From the NCBI GenBank assembly GCA_039621445.1, contig CP154957.1, positions 24,900,938 through 24,964,937 on the forward strand: 64,000 nt of DNA, given 5' to 3'. Of the stretch, positions 1-11,872 are shown in pieces. The stretch's first letter is position 1. The number at the start of each line of letters is the position of its first letter. The translations under genes and the position numbers were made by a program. Source of the DNA: Euglena gracilis. Its lineage: Eukaryota; Euglenida; Euglenophyceae; Euglenales. The notes beneath the pieces were generated by a model. That model had not been told where the DNA came from, did not search any database, and saw only the letters and a list, made by a program, of their open reading frames with translations.

Positions 1-3000
1 GCAGCCACGGCAGTAATGCCAGTGACCACGGCGCCGAGCACACGGCCTCCTAATGAGGTGCGTGCTGTGGGACTGGTAGGTTCTTCGAGGATATCCTCGA
101 CGACCATACCAGTCACCTCGGCTGGAGGCTCAGCCGTCGGGACAGGCGTTGCAGCCACAGGTATATCCCCTGCGGGTGCTTCGTCTGGCCGAGGCTGTGC
201 CGGAGCATGCCGAGCAGCGTAGAGGATATCCCACGTTCTCACCTTCCTCCTCAGGAAGTTCCTGGTCTCCACCTACCGGTGGACAGACGGGAGCCGTCGC
301 GGGGGCCGGGGAAACCGATCGTTCCCCTGCCGCTCGCGGGGCAGAGACGAAATACAGCCGTTCCTGTCGGAGACGGCGGCGCTGCCTCCAGTATGGTGAC
401 GGAGGGGCTGCGGTCGCGTTCCTCCCGCCGCGGAATCGCAGTGGTGGAAGCGACTGACGCCTCACGTCTCCTTCGCGCCAGAGGTTCATCCTCTGGGGCG
501 ATGAAGGCGCGCAGATCCTCGGGCGAACGAGGATCGTCGGGGTGCCATCGGCATCCCTGGGCATCCGCCAGCCTGTAAAAGGCCAGCGTACTGCTACTGG
601 CGCTGTTGGGCCAGGGTGGCGGCCATGATGGCTGCACCCAGGCGTTGGCAGGCCTGTTCGGGCCCAGGAAGCCGCGGTAACGCGTGTCTTCCCAGACCTC
701 GAAAAAGCCCTCCTCGAACTCCTGCACGCATGCCAGAATCGGCATACCCAGGTCGAGGATGGCCTTCGGGTAATTCATCAGCTGGAGGAATACCTCCCTG
801 TCCAGGGTACCGCCAAACTGTCGCCTCAAAATGTTCCTCCAGGTCTATCCCGGCCAGGTGCCAGTTGGGGCGCAGGTCGGCGATAACCCGACGACGACGA
901 GGTCCCTCAACGGGGTCGCCGTAGTCTGGTGGCAAGCTTTCCATACCAGGCCTATCGTCCTGGGGGTCACGGAGATGTATATACACCTCCATGACGTAGG
1001 TGGTCCAGGCTCGCCACCAGAACTGTTGCAGCATAAAAATACGCTGCTTATGGACGCGGCGACTTTTGCCCTGGACATCCGGGGCGTCGCGGCACACATG
1101 CATAAGCATGCGGCGTCCCATCTCCAGGCCCGGGTTATCCCGAGGCGGTGGAGGACTTCCGCGTACGCCGAATCCCCAGAAGTCGACAGGAAACTCCTGC
1201 CGGCAATACTTACAACAGAGGTCATACCTCTGTGGGTAAGCCAGGGAAACGCGCTTAACGCGGAAGGTGGAGCCGTAATGGCTCACCAGCCACACCTGGA
1301 GGTTGTTGCACCACAACACCTCGATCAGGCGTTCGATGTCGGGGTTCAGTGGGTAGTATTTCCACTGCACACCGAGGGGCCCGACTGTGTGAATACAGTC
1401 GAAGATTGCCTTCAGCCTTCGGGCCAACACATGCTGGTCCCGAAATCCTAACTGGTGCAGGTAACTGCGGCCAGTGGAGTCGCTGAAGAGACCCCAGTTC
1501 TGGCAGGGGTATCCCAGCCAAAACCAGAGTTCCCAGAAACCCGGCTGGGATATCCAGCAAGGGTCTGCCACCTTCACCTTCGAAGGCGTACAGGTCAATT
1601 CCGTAATGGAATTGTCTGACTCTGTTCTCGGTGTGGTGTAATACCACCTCGATGACTGCCTCCGGAGGGGTGACGGGGCGGTTTCCTGCAACATGGTAAT
1701 CATGCTGCATTCGCCAGCCTTCGTCCTCCAGCTCCTCCTTGAACCTGAGCATTTGCTCAAAGTCCGAGAGGACTTCTGCTGGTTCTTCCTCCTCCTCACG
1801 GGCTGTACCCTTACCCTTGCCCTCACCCTTACCTTTGCCGGCCACGCCTTTGCCTTCTCCCTTGCCTTTGCCCTCAGCCTTACCTTTGTCCTTCCCTGTC
1901 TGGCGAATACCAGAGGGTCGGGCGCTCGGTGCGGCAGGAGTCGGTTCGGTACCTTCCCATTCCATCTCTGGGGAGGGACCTTGCCGTTCCGCTGCACGTC
2001 GCGGTGACGGCGTGGCTGGGCGCTGGCTAGGAGCCTGGCGTGGGCTTGGTTTCGGCGTAGGGGGTCGCGGCTCCTTCCATACCGGAGGGATCGGCGGTGG
2101 CATTGCGGCAACAGGACGGCTCATCGCTGCCTGTGCCACTGCCGGTGGTTGCCCAGCCGGGGTATCCTGGCTGGCTTCCACCTGCATTGCCGCACCGCCT
2201 TCCGCGTCCCGTGGGCTGGGTCGCCTGGGCTGTGGGGTAAGGTTCTCCGTAACCCTATCGCGCTTCAGGGTGGCAGGTAATCCTGCCGCTCCTGCCGGGG
2301 GCTCACCGGGTAATACCGGGGTCGCCACCCGCAGCTGCGGTTGGTACGGATGGTACGGGGTGTATCCACGGCCCTGAAGGGCGGCCAGCGAGGAGTAATA
2401 CCTCGTCCGGTGCTCTTCAGACGCGAATACTGGCTCCTGCAGGAAGTGCCGAGCAAGCTCATCCTGCTCGGTTCCCGGAGGTGCCATATGATAGTAGGGA
2501 GCCTCCTGCCGACGGGGGACATCCCCAGTCTGGACAGGGGCTGCACTGGGCGGTCGGGCTGCCTCACGGTGGGGAGGTTCATCCTCCACCACTATGGGCT
2601 CCTCCTGCCTCCGTGGCTCAACGCCAGGGACAGGGGCGACCGGTGATGCTTGTGGCATCCAGTGCATGAACATGTGTTGGACGTATGCCTCAGGGGACAC
2701 GTCCGACTGTCCGGCTGGGAGCACGCGTGCGCCGCGCGGGTAATCCGCGTGCGTCGCGTACCGCGAGACAAATTGCTCCGCTGGCGGCTCGCGCGGCGGC
2801 ATTCGCTGCGGCGAGGGCGGGCGAGCAAAAATTCTCGTCATCCCAGGTGGGACATGCACAGCCTCACCTACCGGTGGGGGCGTGTGCTCACGCATATGCA
2901 CGGTGTGGGATCCCACCGGCGTCTGCGTTTGCAGCATGGGCGGCACATACACGCCCAGGTCCATCATGGTCTCGCCGGGTTCGAAGCCGGAATCGGCTGC

Positions 3001-3445
3001 GGACGAGAAATACCGTCTCCCTGTCATCAGGGCCTTGACCGCAGTGACACCACTGAGCCACAGGGGTGTTGGCTACCACCAACAACTGAGCACAGTATGC
3101 ATCCCAAAGGGCTTGCATAAAGGGCTCCGTTGGGGGGTGTGCGCACATACGCATCGCCCGCTCCAACGTCTCCGTAGTGCGGAAGATCATCTCTCCCGCA
3201 TACGGGGGCAGGCGCGATCTGCGCTGCGCTGGTGGCTGAGGTGCCGGCTGCTGGACGGCAGATGGATCTGGTACCGCATATGCGGACCGGCTGCTGGTAG
3301 CCGCGGCGAATACCGGGGCTGAAACCCTCTCAGCATGTGGGGCACCCGGAATCGGGGCCTCAGCATACTGAGGGTACTGGGGGTATGGCGCGCCAGAAGG
3401 CTGCGGCCATGGTGGACCTGGTCCAGGTCCGCGCCCAGGCAGCAT
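1..3445 (-). pseudogene. ORF4 of Ty3 element, copy 1, broken and left-truncated
   Basis: Read on the minus strand, this starts with MLPGRGPGPGPPWP at 3445 and follows the same protein as ORF4 of copy 2 (56762-61727). The frame is broken into pieces at about 3445-2888, 3027-1255, 2111-594, 829-251 and 564-130 by small indels, and the window edge removes the C-terminal Cys/His-rich part. It is useful because its 3027-1255 piece stays open across the region where copy 2 is frameshifted (57680-57900), so the ancestral ORF4 was one continuous reading frame. Function is unknown. The part present is Pro-rich, then Gly/Lys-rich, then a Trp-rich globular-looking region. Confidence 0.88.
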
Positions 3446-3640
3446 GATGCTACCCGAACGACGACGACAACTAAGGGTAACCTTGTTGTCAGTCGCTTTG
3501 AGTGCGAGAGAACTGAAAAAGCAAGTCTTCTATCTTAATCAAAACTCTGCGAGAAGGATAGAGAAATAAGGAAGTGCAGGGGGGGGTATAAACGCGAAAC
3601 ATTCACATAAAACACACGCATTCTCCAAAACGAAATCGTT
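3446..3640 (-). other. pol-ORF4 intergenic spacer of Ty3 copy 1
   Basis: Spacer between the pol end and the ORF4 start, equivalent to 56571-56761 of copy 2. It contains two pyrimidine-rich stretches ending in CAG just before the ORF4 ATG, which look like 3' splice sites. No open frame is seen. Confidence 0.6.
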
Positions 3641-5576
3641 TCAGAAAGTGTTTATGTTTATGTCTATGTTATTGCGCTTGTTCCACAGCTTCCAATCCTG
3701 TTGGACATATCCAACAAAACTGGATGCTGGCTCCCAAGTGTCCTCCTCTGGCCCATACCCTTTCCAGCGAACTTTCCAGTAGTGCACACCCCTGTCGACC
3801 TTGTGGTCTATTATCTTATCGACCACAAAGTCGTCCGTTTCAGGTAATCTGGAACGGGGCTTGAAATATAGGCAGGGGATAGCTTTTCCGTCTGGGGGGC
3901 TTAGGTACGGTTTGAAGTCGTCCATATGGACGTCCTCAATCCCGTTGGGCAAGGCAACTTTATATCGCCCGCTACTACCTAACCTCTCCAAAATTTCGCA
4001 TGGGCCGAGCCAAAGAGGATCTAGCTTGGAAGATTGCATGCGGGTGCGGTTATTCCGTACCCACACGCGGTCACCTGGACTATACACAGGTGTGTTGAAG
4101 TTTGTAAAAACGATTTCCGTTTGTTGGAATGAATTTCTGTGATACGTGATTGGACTGCAGAGCGGAGTGATTCCACTTCTGCAAACCACGTTTCACAGCT
4201 GACGCTACTTCGGGCGGGTCTCTCCGAGGGGATATCCCCTATGGCCGGAGGGTCTCGTCCGAAAACAATTTTGTACGGTGAGTGTGGTAATACCAACCCT
4301 GGCAAGGTATTGATGTAAAATAAACACCAATGAAGAACGGATAACCAATTCTTACCCGAGTCAGCCAGTGAAAGGCGAAGCATATTGACAACGGATTTCA
4401 CGGCTGCCTCGGCTCTACCATTGCCTTTCGGGCGGTATATAATGGAAAAATGCTGCTCAATGCCGAGTAAACCGCACAAAGTTGTGAAAAACCGCGAAGA
4501 GATCAAGTGATCTTGATCACTCACGATTTCGTTCGGTAAACCCATTAAGCAGATGCATTTCTCCAGGAATATGGATGCCAAAATTTGGGCTGTCAACCCT
4601 GCTTTCCGGCATGGAATGGCTACTATGTACCCACTCAGCCGACAGACGACAACAAAAACGTAATCGTAAATTTTGTCATCTGATCCTTTGCAAGGTTCAA
4701 GTTCGAGAAAATCCATGCAGAGGGACGTAAAAATGTCAGGTGGTACGGGGAAAAAGTCCATCGTACCAGGGGGGGTACCTCTGCGCGGTTTCACAGCCTG
4801 ACAAATTTGGCACCGTTGCGAAATTCGCAAACAGCGCGAATATAATTTTTTTCACTCAGGGTTGTGCAATATCTGCGACCCACTAGTGAAAGAAGTTTGG
4901 GGGCCCCAGGGTGACCATGGTTGTGATAGCTCAAAATCACATCATCAACCAGGTCTTGGGGTATACAATATTTATAACCAGAATCATTCCGGAAAATAAG
5001 CCGCAATGGTGATAGAGAGTAATTCTCTATGGATTCACCATTACGAAGTCTATTCACAATGGTACTATATATAGGGTCACGCGAATAATCCCATTCGCGG
5101 AAAAATAGGGGGGTAGGAGTTTCCGTACGCGTAATGCGACGGGGTCCGGCAGTGCGTCCACGCCGGCGCCTTCCACGCAATGGTGAAATGGCGATGCTGC
5201 GATACACCCGGGAAACCGGTAGTGAATCGAGCATGTTGTCCGCAGCGTCGGATCGACGTGCGAACTGGTCAGCCTCATGGCTGCCATGAAAAGTCGCATC
5301 ACCCTCATCCGGGTTCCCAGGATAATACCAGGGGGCTCGGCTGAGAGGATCCGCAACTTTTTGCGTATGACCTGGGGTATAAACTACCACCAGGTTAAAC
5401 TGGCTCAAGAACTCATGCCATCGGCATCTTCTGCCAACTGATGACATGGCCTTGTTCAGGTCCTCGGTATACCAGTGTTGAAGGCTCTCATGATCCGTCA
5501 ACACCAGTATCTGGACCAGGCTGCTGGCTATCCAGCTGCGGAACTTCTGGAGAATTAGCACAAGGGCATATGTCTC
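3641..5576 (-). pseudogene. pol: Ty3 pol fragment: RNase H end, integrase, chromodomain (copy 1)
   Basis: Three overlapping frames (about 5576-4791, 4830-4021 and 4189-3641) together give the RNase H tail, the integrase zinc region, the DDE core and a C-terminal chromodomain. The frames change near 4850, where a run of A is one base different from copy 2, and near 4110, where one G of copy 2 is missing. The integrase core keeps the first Asp in MDFLEL, the second in SDQDHL and the Glu 35 residues later in GRAEAAVK. The chromodomain shows [17 protein letters not shown]. It also keeps an eight-residue stretch, RYKVALPN, that copy 2 has lost. The RNase H end reads ADPLSR, the common family form, where copy 2 has ADPLRR. 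Confidence 0.92.
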
Positions 5577-5578
5577 AG

Positions 5579-5819
5579 CATCGCCAGCCGCTCGGAGGAG
5601 TGCCTCAAAAAATTCTTCGTCATGCCCCCCTCCCTCATCACCAAGATCTTCACCACCTACCCGGCCCATGCCCGAGACCAGTTCTTGGCAGACGTGGCCG
5701 CCTTGACGAAGCACAAGAACACCAAGATCGCCTCCATTGCCTCGTCGATGTATCCCACCCTGGTGCAGTTTCGCAATGCGGACACAAAATCTTGGCTCTC
5801 AAAGTGCCTCAAATCGAAG
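5579..5819 (+). CDS. Host gene exon E1 (first visible)
   Basis: Open frame reading EECLKKFFVMPPSLITKIF and onward to KCLKSK, ending at the donor AAG|GTCTGT in phase 0. It is rich in Lys and hydrophobic residues and looks helical. No family was recognised. The acceptor is probably the TCTCAG at 5573-5578 or the CCAG ending at 5587. The first lies exactly at the border of the truncated Ty3 copy 1, so retroelement sequence supplies the pyrimidine tract. Earlier exons, if any, must lie to the left beyond the Ty3 copy. The internal ATG at 5622 could also serve as a start. Confidence 0.65.
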
Positions 5820-6648
5820 GTCTGTGCAGTGAAGTGCAGTGCGGTGCTGTTGGATGTCAATACAGAACGGTTTTGAAGTTTTGGGTATCATGCCCCTAAA
5901 AAGTTGTGCTGTGGCACACCTTCAGTCTGATGTTTTTTTCCTGGCTTCTTCTTAAAACATTTTTCGACCTCTGAATTGACGAATCAGAGATTTGGTTACC
6001 TACCCCCACCCTCTGCAACCGCTAACCTGTCCTCCTCGGATATTGTCACCTACCCTTGTACCCACTGACCTGTCACCAATTTTTTTGAGAATTTTCATGT
6101 TTTTAGTTGAAAAAAACAACAAACACATTTTCCAAGTTGAAAAAGTTGCCAACATTTATATGCGGCTTTTGATCGCGCATATGTGAACTGCATTTTCGGA
6201 TTTTTGTGTTGGCCGGGGGGCAAAAAATATCCCCCGGGAAACTATCCTCTGGTCTTGTACTCGCTAACCTGTCCAAATAGGGACCTGTCACCTACCTCTG
6301 CACCAGCTGATTTGACAGGCGACACAATTTCTGGGGGGGATTAGTGCGTAAAAATCCTGACTCGATCCAAAATCCATATGAAGTTGCAGATGGCTGCAGA
6401 GGTCCATGTGCTGTCATATTTTCTCTGTGTTTCCGCATTTCCTTGTTGACAACCTTGCCTTTGGATTTGGTGGCATATTGTCCTGTGTGTTTTGTGGCGG
6501 TCAGGGCAGCACAATATGTACCACCTACCCTGTGGCCGAGTCAAAGCACTGAGCAGAAGCAACGGAATGATTGTTTTTATCTCATCAAATTTCCGAACAA
6601 TTTGCTGCAGGGTTGCATCCTCTGGTTTCCTGTGCCCCGCCTTCGCAG
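5820..6648 (+). other. Intron E1-E2 with repeated ACCTGTC-type motifs
   Basis: Non-coding. It contains repeated phrases such as CTAACCTGTCC and GACCTGTCACC at 6020-6310, related to the minisatellite-like block at 39590-39850 and to 34740-34860. No gene was seen. Confidence 0.6.
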
Positions 6649-7017
6649 CTCGCGTTCGACACGCAAGAGTACAAGCTGAAGACCAAGAACGCCCTCGTCA
6701 AGAGCTCGGGCTCCAAGGCGACCTCCAGCTCCAAGCGGCCCACCAAGACCACCTCCGTCCAGGGCGTGCCCAACGACACCATCCACCTCATGGCCAGCGG
6801 GGACTACGACGGGGCGCTGCTGTTGTGCGCCAGCTGTGTGGACGGCAGCAAGGCCCGGAAGGCGGACACGTACGCCTGGATGGTGAACGGCATTGCGCAT
6901 GTGATGCGCGCGCTGCCGTCGGGGGACCACCCGAGCTGCCCGCACACAATGAAGAAGGCGGCGACCATGCTGAACCTGGCGAAGACGAGGGCCAATGGAG
7001 GTGGCCAATGGCTCTCG
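6649..7017 (+). CDS. Host gene exon E2
   Basis: The acceptor CCTTCGCAG at 6640-6648 is followed in phase 0, matching E1, by LAFDTQEYKLKTKNALVKSS and then a Ser/Lys/Thr linker. After that comes a helical stretch containing NDTIHLMASGDYDGALLLC and MKKAATMLNLAKTRANGG. The alternating helical pattern resembles a TPR-like repeat, but this is only an impression. The 3' end is uncertain: GAG|GTGGCC at 7000 would leave phase 1, while TCG|GTCATC at 7017 leaves phase 0, which is what E3 needs. I therefore prefer 7017. Codons are GC-rich at third positions, unlike the flanking sequence. Confidence 0.7.
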
Positions 7018-7982
7018 GTCATCCACACCTTCTTGGCGGTGGCGTATGCATTTCTGTCGTCGGTGGCACAGAGCTGCAAGGTGTTGCATTTCATTGCCAC
7101 TGCCCACTGCTTTTTGGCGAGGAGGGGTCATTTCAGATGTGTGTTACAATATGGTGCTCATTCAGAGATCCTTGCAGAGAGGGATGCAAAGAGTTTTTTT
7201 CCCCCCCAGAAACGGACAATGTCCATGTTGACCCTCAATTTCACACACTGCCACCCCCCCCCCCTGAGCTTGAGATGGTTCTCCCTGGTTTTCTCCATTC
7301 ACAGCCCTTTCTGGCCTTTGCTTTTGACGGTTCTCTGTGTGCGACCCAGGTGAGGGTGTGTGTTTTGTTTTTGCTGTTTTTCCTTAAAAAAGTGACTTAG
7401 AGGTCGAAACACAGTCACCTCTCCCGGTGAGTCTGTTGAGTGAGTATCCCTCTAGGAGTCTTCCCCCTTTCAGGCTGAACTTTGAGGTGGCCGACCCCAC
7501 CCCAGAGGGGCGGGGGCAGTCTGCCTGGGCAGGCTCCGGCACCCACATCCAACACTGGGTGCACATTTCCATGCTTCAGCCAAGGCACTCCAGCGCCGAA
7601 GGCAACAGAGGCCTAGAAAAGGCTTTTCTGTGTGCTTTTTTGGGAGGCCCACAACCAGCGAGGCATTGGCCCCCAGGCAGCAGTGTTCGGGAGCCCACCC
7701 GAAACCCTGGCACCTTCTGCTTGCTCAGTGCTGTGGTGGGTGGGGGGTTAACCCACATCCCGGGTGGGGGGCGACCTCACCCAGCCTTCTCGTGCAGCCC
7801 CCCCTCCCCCCCCACTCCAGAACAGTCGGAGAATCCTCTCATCCCCCTGGGGTTGGTCAATTTCAGGCTGACCAATTTCCTCTCTTGATTGTGAAGAAAC
7901 AGATGGGCTTCATGTCAAAGAAGCTCATGTCTTTGTGTTAAAATTATTTTCATCTATTGAAGCCTTCCCAATGCTCTTTCAG

Positions 7983-8200
7983 GAGTGGAAATGGGCCGTG
8001 GAGACGCGCACCACTGCAAATTACACTCTTGGAGTCATCCATTACCCTCCCATTGCGACGACTGCATGCGATGCCATCCTGGACAATATCCAGATCTATG
8101 ATGAGGTCGACGTGCAGGAGGTCACCCTCATCTATGAGCACATTGGGCATATTTCTTTGGTGTTGGGGGTGTACAGCACCAGCTATGCCAGCTACTCCCG
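7983..8200 (+). CDS. Host gene exon E3
   Basis: The acceptor CTCTTTCAG ends at 7982. The exon reads EWKWAVETRTTANYTLGVIH and on to LVLGVYSTSYASYS, ending at CCCG|GTGGGT with two bases left over (phase 2). The other two frames give shadow-like peptides. It has regular hydrophobic spacing typical of helices and a conserved-looking acidic segment (IYDEVDVQEVTLIYEH). No family was recognised. It probably continues the helical domain of E2. Confidence 0.75.
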
Positions 8201-9944
8201 GTGGGTTGCTTTGGACCCTACCAGAGATGCCTTCTTTGTTTGTTGTGTGATTTAGTTTACCCCCTTATCAGGCTTTTTATTTGGAAGACCCTCCAGGGGG
8301 TCCAAGGCCGAGCCTCCCCAGGGGGGTTACCGCGCTGGGGGCCTGTGCAGTTTTCTGGCACCGGAATTATTTTGGATAATGCCCTCAGATGTCACGATTT
8401 TTCAGGGGTCTCCTCCACGTCCCCGGGGGGAGGTCCCTCACCACCTTGGGGGGGGGGGGTCAAAAAGAAGCCTGCTCCTTATGTTTTTTTGCATACCACC
8501 TCCTCCCTCCCATCAACGAGTTTAAATTCCCAAATGGTGGCTGGAGGATAATTTTCCATTTCGGAAGTTTTTTTTCATTTTATTTTATTTTTCCATACTG
8601 TTTTCTTTCATGTGTTCACGAGATCCCACGGTTTTTTTGAATTGTGCTGAAACCAAATGTGAACCTGGTTTTTGCAATCTTTGAGATTTTCCCCAAGCCT
8701 TTGCAAATTTTTATGAAATATGAGAAATATTGTTGCAGAGAATTTCAGAATAATGGATTGTGTTTATTCTCAAGAATTTAAAACATCTCGTCTCTTAGTT
8801 GTTATAAAAACATTTGAACCACTCAAAAATTCTGGCCACATATTTAAAAGCATACAAATTCTCCCTGAATAAAAAAAAACAGATGGATGCCGCAATCAGA
8901 TTTTTCTGAAAAAATCAATGAAAATACCATCAGTAATTATTTTTTGCTTATCTCTTTTTATCGACAAGTTTTTTTTAATTTTGAAGTGATTTGGTCTTTT
9001 TGTCTTTATGAAGACCACAAAAAGTCTCTTTTTGTTTAGTTGATCCATTTGCTTTTGGTGTATTTTTCATTGGCCTTTCAAAATTTCACCATACCATCCT
9101 CCCCCCCCCCCAAGCTGTTCCCACAGGGGGGATGGGAATAGCTCACTGGCATAACACTGTTTTATGAAGAAGGTGCGAAAAGGTGCGAAAAGAATCGACG
9201 TTTTTTTTGGACATTTTCAAACCCACTTTTTGCAAATGTGCTTAAAATTGACATTTTTTGTAACCATCCAAAACGGTTGCCAAAAATGACCCTTGTGGGC
9301 TGTCCGAGGTTGGGGAATGGGGATAGCTCGGGGGCGACCTTGGTTCCCCAAACTGTCCCCCCCCCCCTGTTCTGTTCCCATCGGGCGTTAAAGGGTCCCG
9401 AGGACGGGAATAGCTCGGGGGGGATGATAATTGCATGCCACAATGGTGATTAAACTTACAATTTGAAAAGTGTGATAAAATATGGAAACAAAACTTGGGG
9501 TGCATTTTAAATTTTAAGATTTTATTTTGTTGGATTTGGGAATGTCTGGTATTTTCTCTTATGTATAATGTGGGAGAAGTGTAGAAGACGATGGTTTTTG
9601 GCATTGCCTCCAAAGAGGATTCAGGGTTCTTTCAACGAATTTTCACAGGTATTTTCACCCTCGGCTGGCTCCCGAACCGAAAGTTTTCCTAAAGTGCTTG
9701 TTGCTTTCGAGGTTGGAGAGGGGTTGGCCCTCATGGCTTCCCATGTGTCCCTGGGCGCAAGTTCCAGCCTGGGGGGAACCCATAGGGGTGGGTCATACAG
9801 CAGCCTTTTTTCCAGCCAGACCAAGTTTTCCGGCCTCTGAGCTGGACCCTTGGGGGGGGGTCATCAAGCCATGCCAGGGTGGCTTTTCTCCATATGGCGT
9901 CGCCCGCTGAGTGATGGGTGGAATGTCCCTCTGAGGGTGGCCAG
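8201..9944 (+). other. Intron E3-E4 with interspersed repeat
   Basis: Non-coding, AT-rich in its middle. At 9125-9320 it holds a repeat beginning with GGGAATAGCTCACTG and containing GCAAATGTGCTT, found again in inverted orientation at 14165-14325. Confidence 0.6.
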
Positions 9945-10231
9945 TGAGGTGGCGAAGGAGGGGCTGGCCAAGGCGCTGAGCCTCAACTCCAAGCTGGCCG
10001 GCCAGCGGGGCAACCGCAACAAGGCTGCCCGGCGGGAGGAGCGGGCGTGGAGCCGCACCGAGACACTGCGGCAGGCGTCGCTGGACATGGAGGAGCTGGA
10101 TTTCAACGAGGGCGAGGAGGACGGGGATGTGGAGCTGGACCCGGCGAAGGGGAAGTCTCTCTTTGAGGCCAGGAAGCGGCCAGATGGCCGAGGGCCCACC
10201 TCATCTCTGCTTTTGGTGAATTTCTCCACCG
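9945..10231 (+). CDS. Host gene exon E4
   Basis: The acceptor GGCCAG ends at 9944. The single first base completes an Arg codon with the two bases left by E3, so the phases agree. It reads EVAKEGLAKALSLNSKLAGQ, then a basic patch (RGNRNKAARREERAW), an acidic patch (MEELDFNEGEEDGDVELD) and SLFEARKRPDGRGPTSSLLL. The donor is ACCG|GTAATG, phase 1. The charge pattern suggests a surface-exposed or disordered segment. No domain was recognised. Confidence 0.8.
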
Positions 10232-10516
10232 GTAATGCACACATTTCATTCGCTGGTTTTATTTATTTGTAAATGTTATCGCCGCAACCACCCCAGGAAA
10301 AGAATGTCCATGCCAGGCGCAAGGGGGTGTCTCTCCCAAACCACTTCCTTGACCGGATGGCAGTCCGACCACCCCCCACCCCCACACCCTGTCAAACCCT
10401 GTTATGTCAAACCCTGCCCCCCAATCATTGCTGCTCAGAGACCAAAACAAACCTCCAAACGGGGTTGTGGTCGGAGGTGCCTCAAAGCGTCCCGTGCTGG
10501 CGATGCCTGCTGCCAG

Positions 10517-10758
10517 TGGATGACACCGAGGGGGAGGACACGAGGGCAGTGGACGAGCAGGCGGAGCAGGAGGAGCGTCGCCTGCGGGAGCTGCTCCTGA
10601 AGATGAAGAGCGCGCAGGAGCAGCTGAAGCGCAAGAACGACGAGGTGGAGAAGCTGGTCCACGAGGTGCAGGGGAAGGTGGACGGCAAGGCGGAGAAGCG
10701 GAAGGCGGCGAAGCCGGCCGCCGCTGTCGTGCCAAAGCCCGACGCTGCGCCGGCCCCT
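10517..10758 (+). CDS. Host gene exon E5 (start of charged coiled coil)
   Basis: The acceptor CTGCCAG ends at 10516. The first two bases join the leftover G of E4 to give Val, so the phases agree. It reads DDTEGEDTRAVDEQAEQEER, then a heptad-like helix (LRELLLKMKSAQEQLKRK NDEVEKLVHEVQGKV) and an Ala/Lys/Pro tail. The donor is either CCT|GTGCCC at 10758 or AAG|GTTGTG at 10815, both phase 0. The second would add a stretch read from a poly(G) repeat, so I prefer the first. It is the beginning of the long charged helix. Confidence 0.75.
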
Positions 10759-10927
10759 GTGCCCAGGCGGAGTTTTTTTGGCATGGCCCACCCCGCACGG
10801 GGGGGGGGGGCTAAGGTTGTGCCTGCCTGGGCAGGCACCCCAGGCAAGGCTGAATGGGAATCTCGGAGGCTCTATGCGTGGTTGGTGGTCAACAGCTTCC
10901 CATTTTTTTCCTTCGGCATCAAAGTCA

Positions 10928-10962
10928 CCTGCGATGACACTTTGACAAAGTGTCATCGCAGG
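10928..10962. repeat. Perfect 35-bp palindrome
   Basis: Two 17-base arms (CCTGCGATGACACTTTG and its exact complement) flank one central A. It lies in the intron after exon E5. Confidence 0.95.
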
Positions 10963-11070
10963 TTGGGGGATGGACTCCCAATCATGATCAATCAATGATG
11001 ATGGGGTCAACCCCCCCCCCCAACAGACTCTACAATACAGCCGTGCGAGTTGACCAATTCCAGCCTGCAG

Positions 11071-11214
11071 GAAATCGCCACCGTCAACGGGAAGGCGAAG
11101 GAGAAACTGGAGGCTGTGGTGGCAGCCGCCGAGCCGGAGGCAGGGGACCGGGAGCAGCGGCAGGCGGAGGAGCAGGAGCGGCAAGAGGAAGAGCGACGGC
11201 GGAAGGAGGCCAGG
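11071..11214 (+). CDS. Host gene exon E6 (charged helix)
   Basis: Reads EIATVNGKAKEKLEAVVAAA and then EQRQAEEQERQEEERRRKEAR, ending at CCAGG|GTTTTC in phase 0. The acceptor is the CAG ending at 11070, which matches phase 0 from E5. A CAG ending at 11063 is a less well matching alternative. The composition, almost only Glu, Arg, Gln, Lys and Ala, indicates a stable single alpha helix or coiled coil. Confidence 0.72.
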
Positions 11215-11595
11215 GTTTTCTTAAGCCGGAGGTGACCCCACCCCCGGGGGAGGGGGTCCAGCTGGCCAGCAACTTTTTTCCAGCCATCAGCTCCCCGCTG
11301 GGGTGCAGAGCCCCCTTGAAGTCTGCTAAAATAAAGTTGGGCCAGTTGGACCGAAATTCTCTGAAAAGGCCTTGAGAAATGGCCTTGAGATATTTTTGGG
11401 CTGAATAAATACAAATTTGGGCTGAATAATTCTAACCCGACTGGATTTAGGCTTTTTTTTGCCTGTTTTCGGGGTACCAGGTCCAGCTGCCAGCCGGCTT
11501 GAACCCCCCCCCCCCCCATGAACCACCCACCCCCGGGGGTGGCCAGCAGCATCTTTTTTTCCAGCCGGCCCGTGGGACCCCCCCCCCCCCCCGGG

Positions 11596-11856
11596 GTGCT
11601 TACCCCCCCCCCCTCGTACGACCACCCCTCATTTACGACCACCCCCCGGTCACAGGTTGCAGGTCATGGGGTGTTATGACCCCCCCCCGGTCACAGGTTG
11701 CAGGTTACGAAAATTTTAACACCACCTTACCTACAACCGCCGCCCCGTTTATGACCACCCCCCGGTCACAGGTTGCAGGTTATGGGGGTGTTACGACCAC
11801 CCCACCCCCCGTTCAAAGGTTGCAGGAACCCGGGCTTACGACTACGGGGGGAGGGA
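11596..11856. mobile_element. Small inverted-repeat element, family A copy 1
   Basis: Contains four copies of a unit with GGTCACAGGTTGCAG (the last is GTTCAAAGGTTGCAG) in the same order as the element at 15140-15542. Its ends read CTCGTACGACC and TTACGACTACGG, an imperfect terminal inverted repeat bordered by C and G runs. No coding capacity. Confidence 0.7.
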
Positions 11857-11872
11857 AAGAAAAACCCTGAAG

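Larger units (their letters stand above)
1..5576 (-). mobile_element. Ty3 chromovirus copy 1, truncated and frameshifted
   Basis: This minus-strand block is closely similar along its whole length to the plus-strand element at 54655-60209, as seen by comparing translations and long stretches of bases. It contains the end of RNase H, the integrase with chromodomain, and most of ORF4, and continues off the left edge of the window. Its 5' side stops inside the RNase H coding part near 5576 and abuts the first visible exon of the host gene. Several one-base indels break its frames (pol near 4850 and 4110, ORF4 at several places), so it cannot encode intact proteins as written. It lacks the 24-bp deletion seen in copy 2 near 56270, so it is an independent copy and not an assembly duplicate of copy 2. 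Confidence 0.93.
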
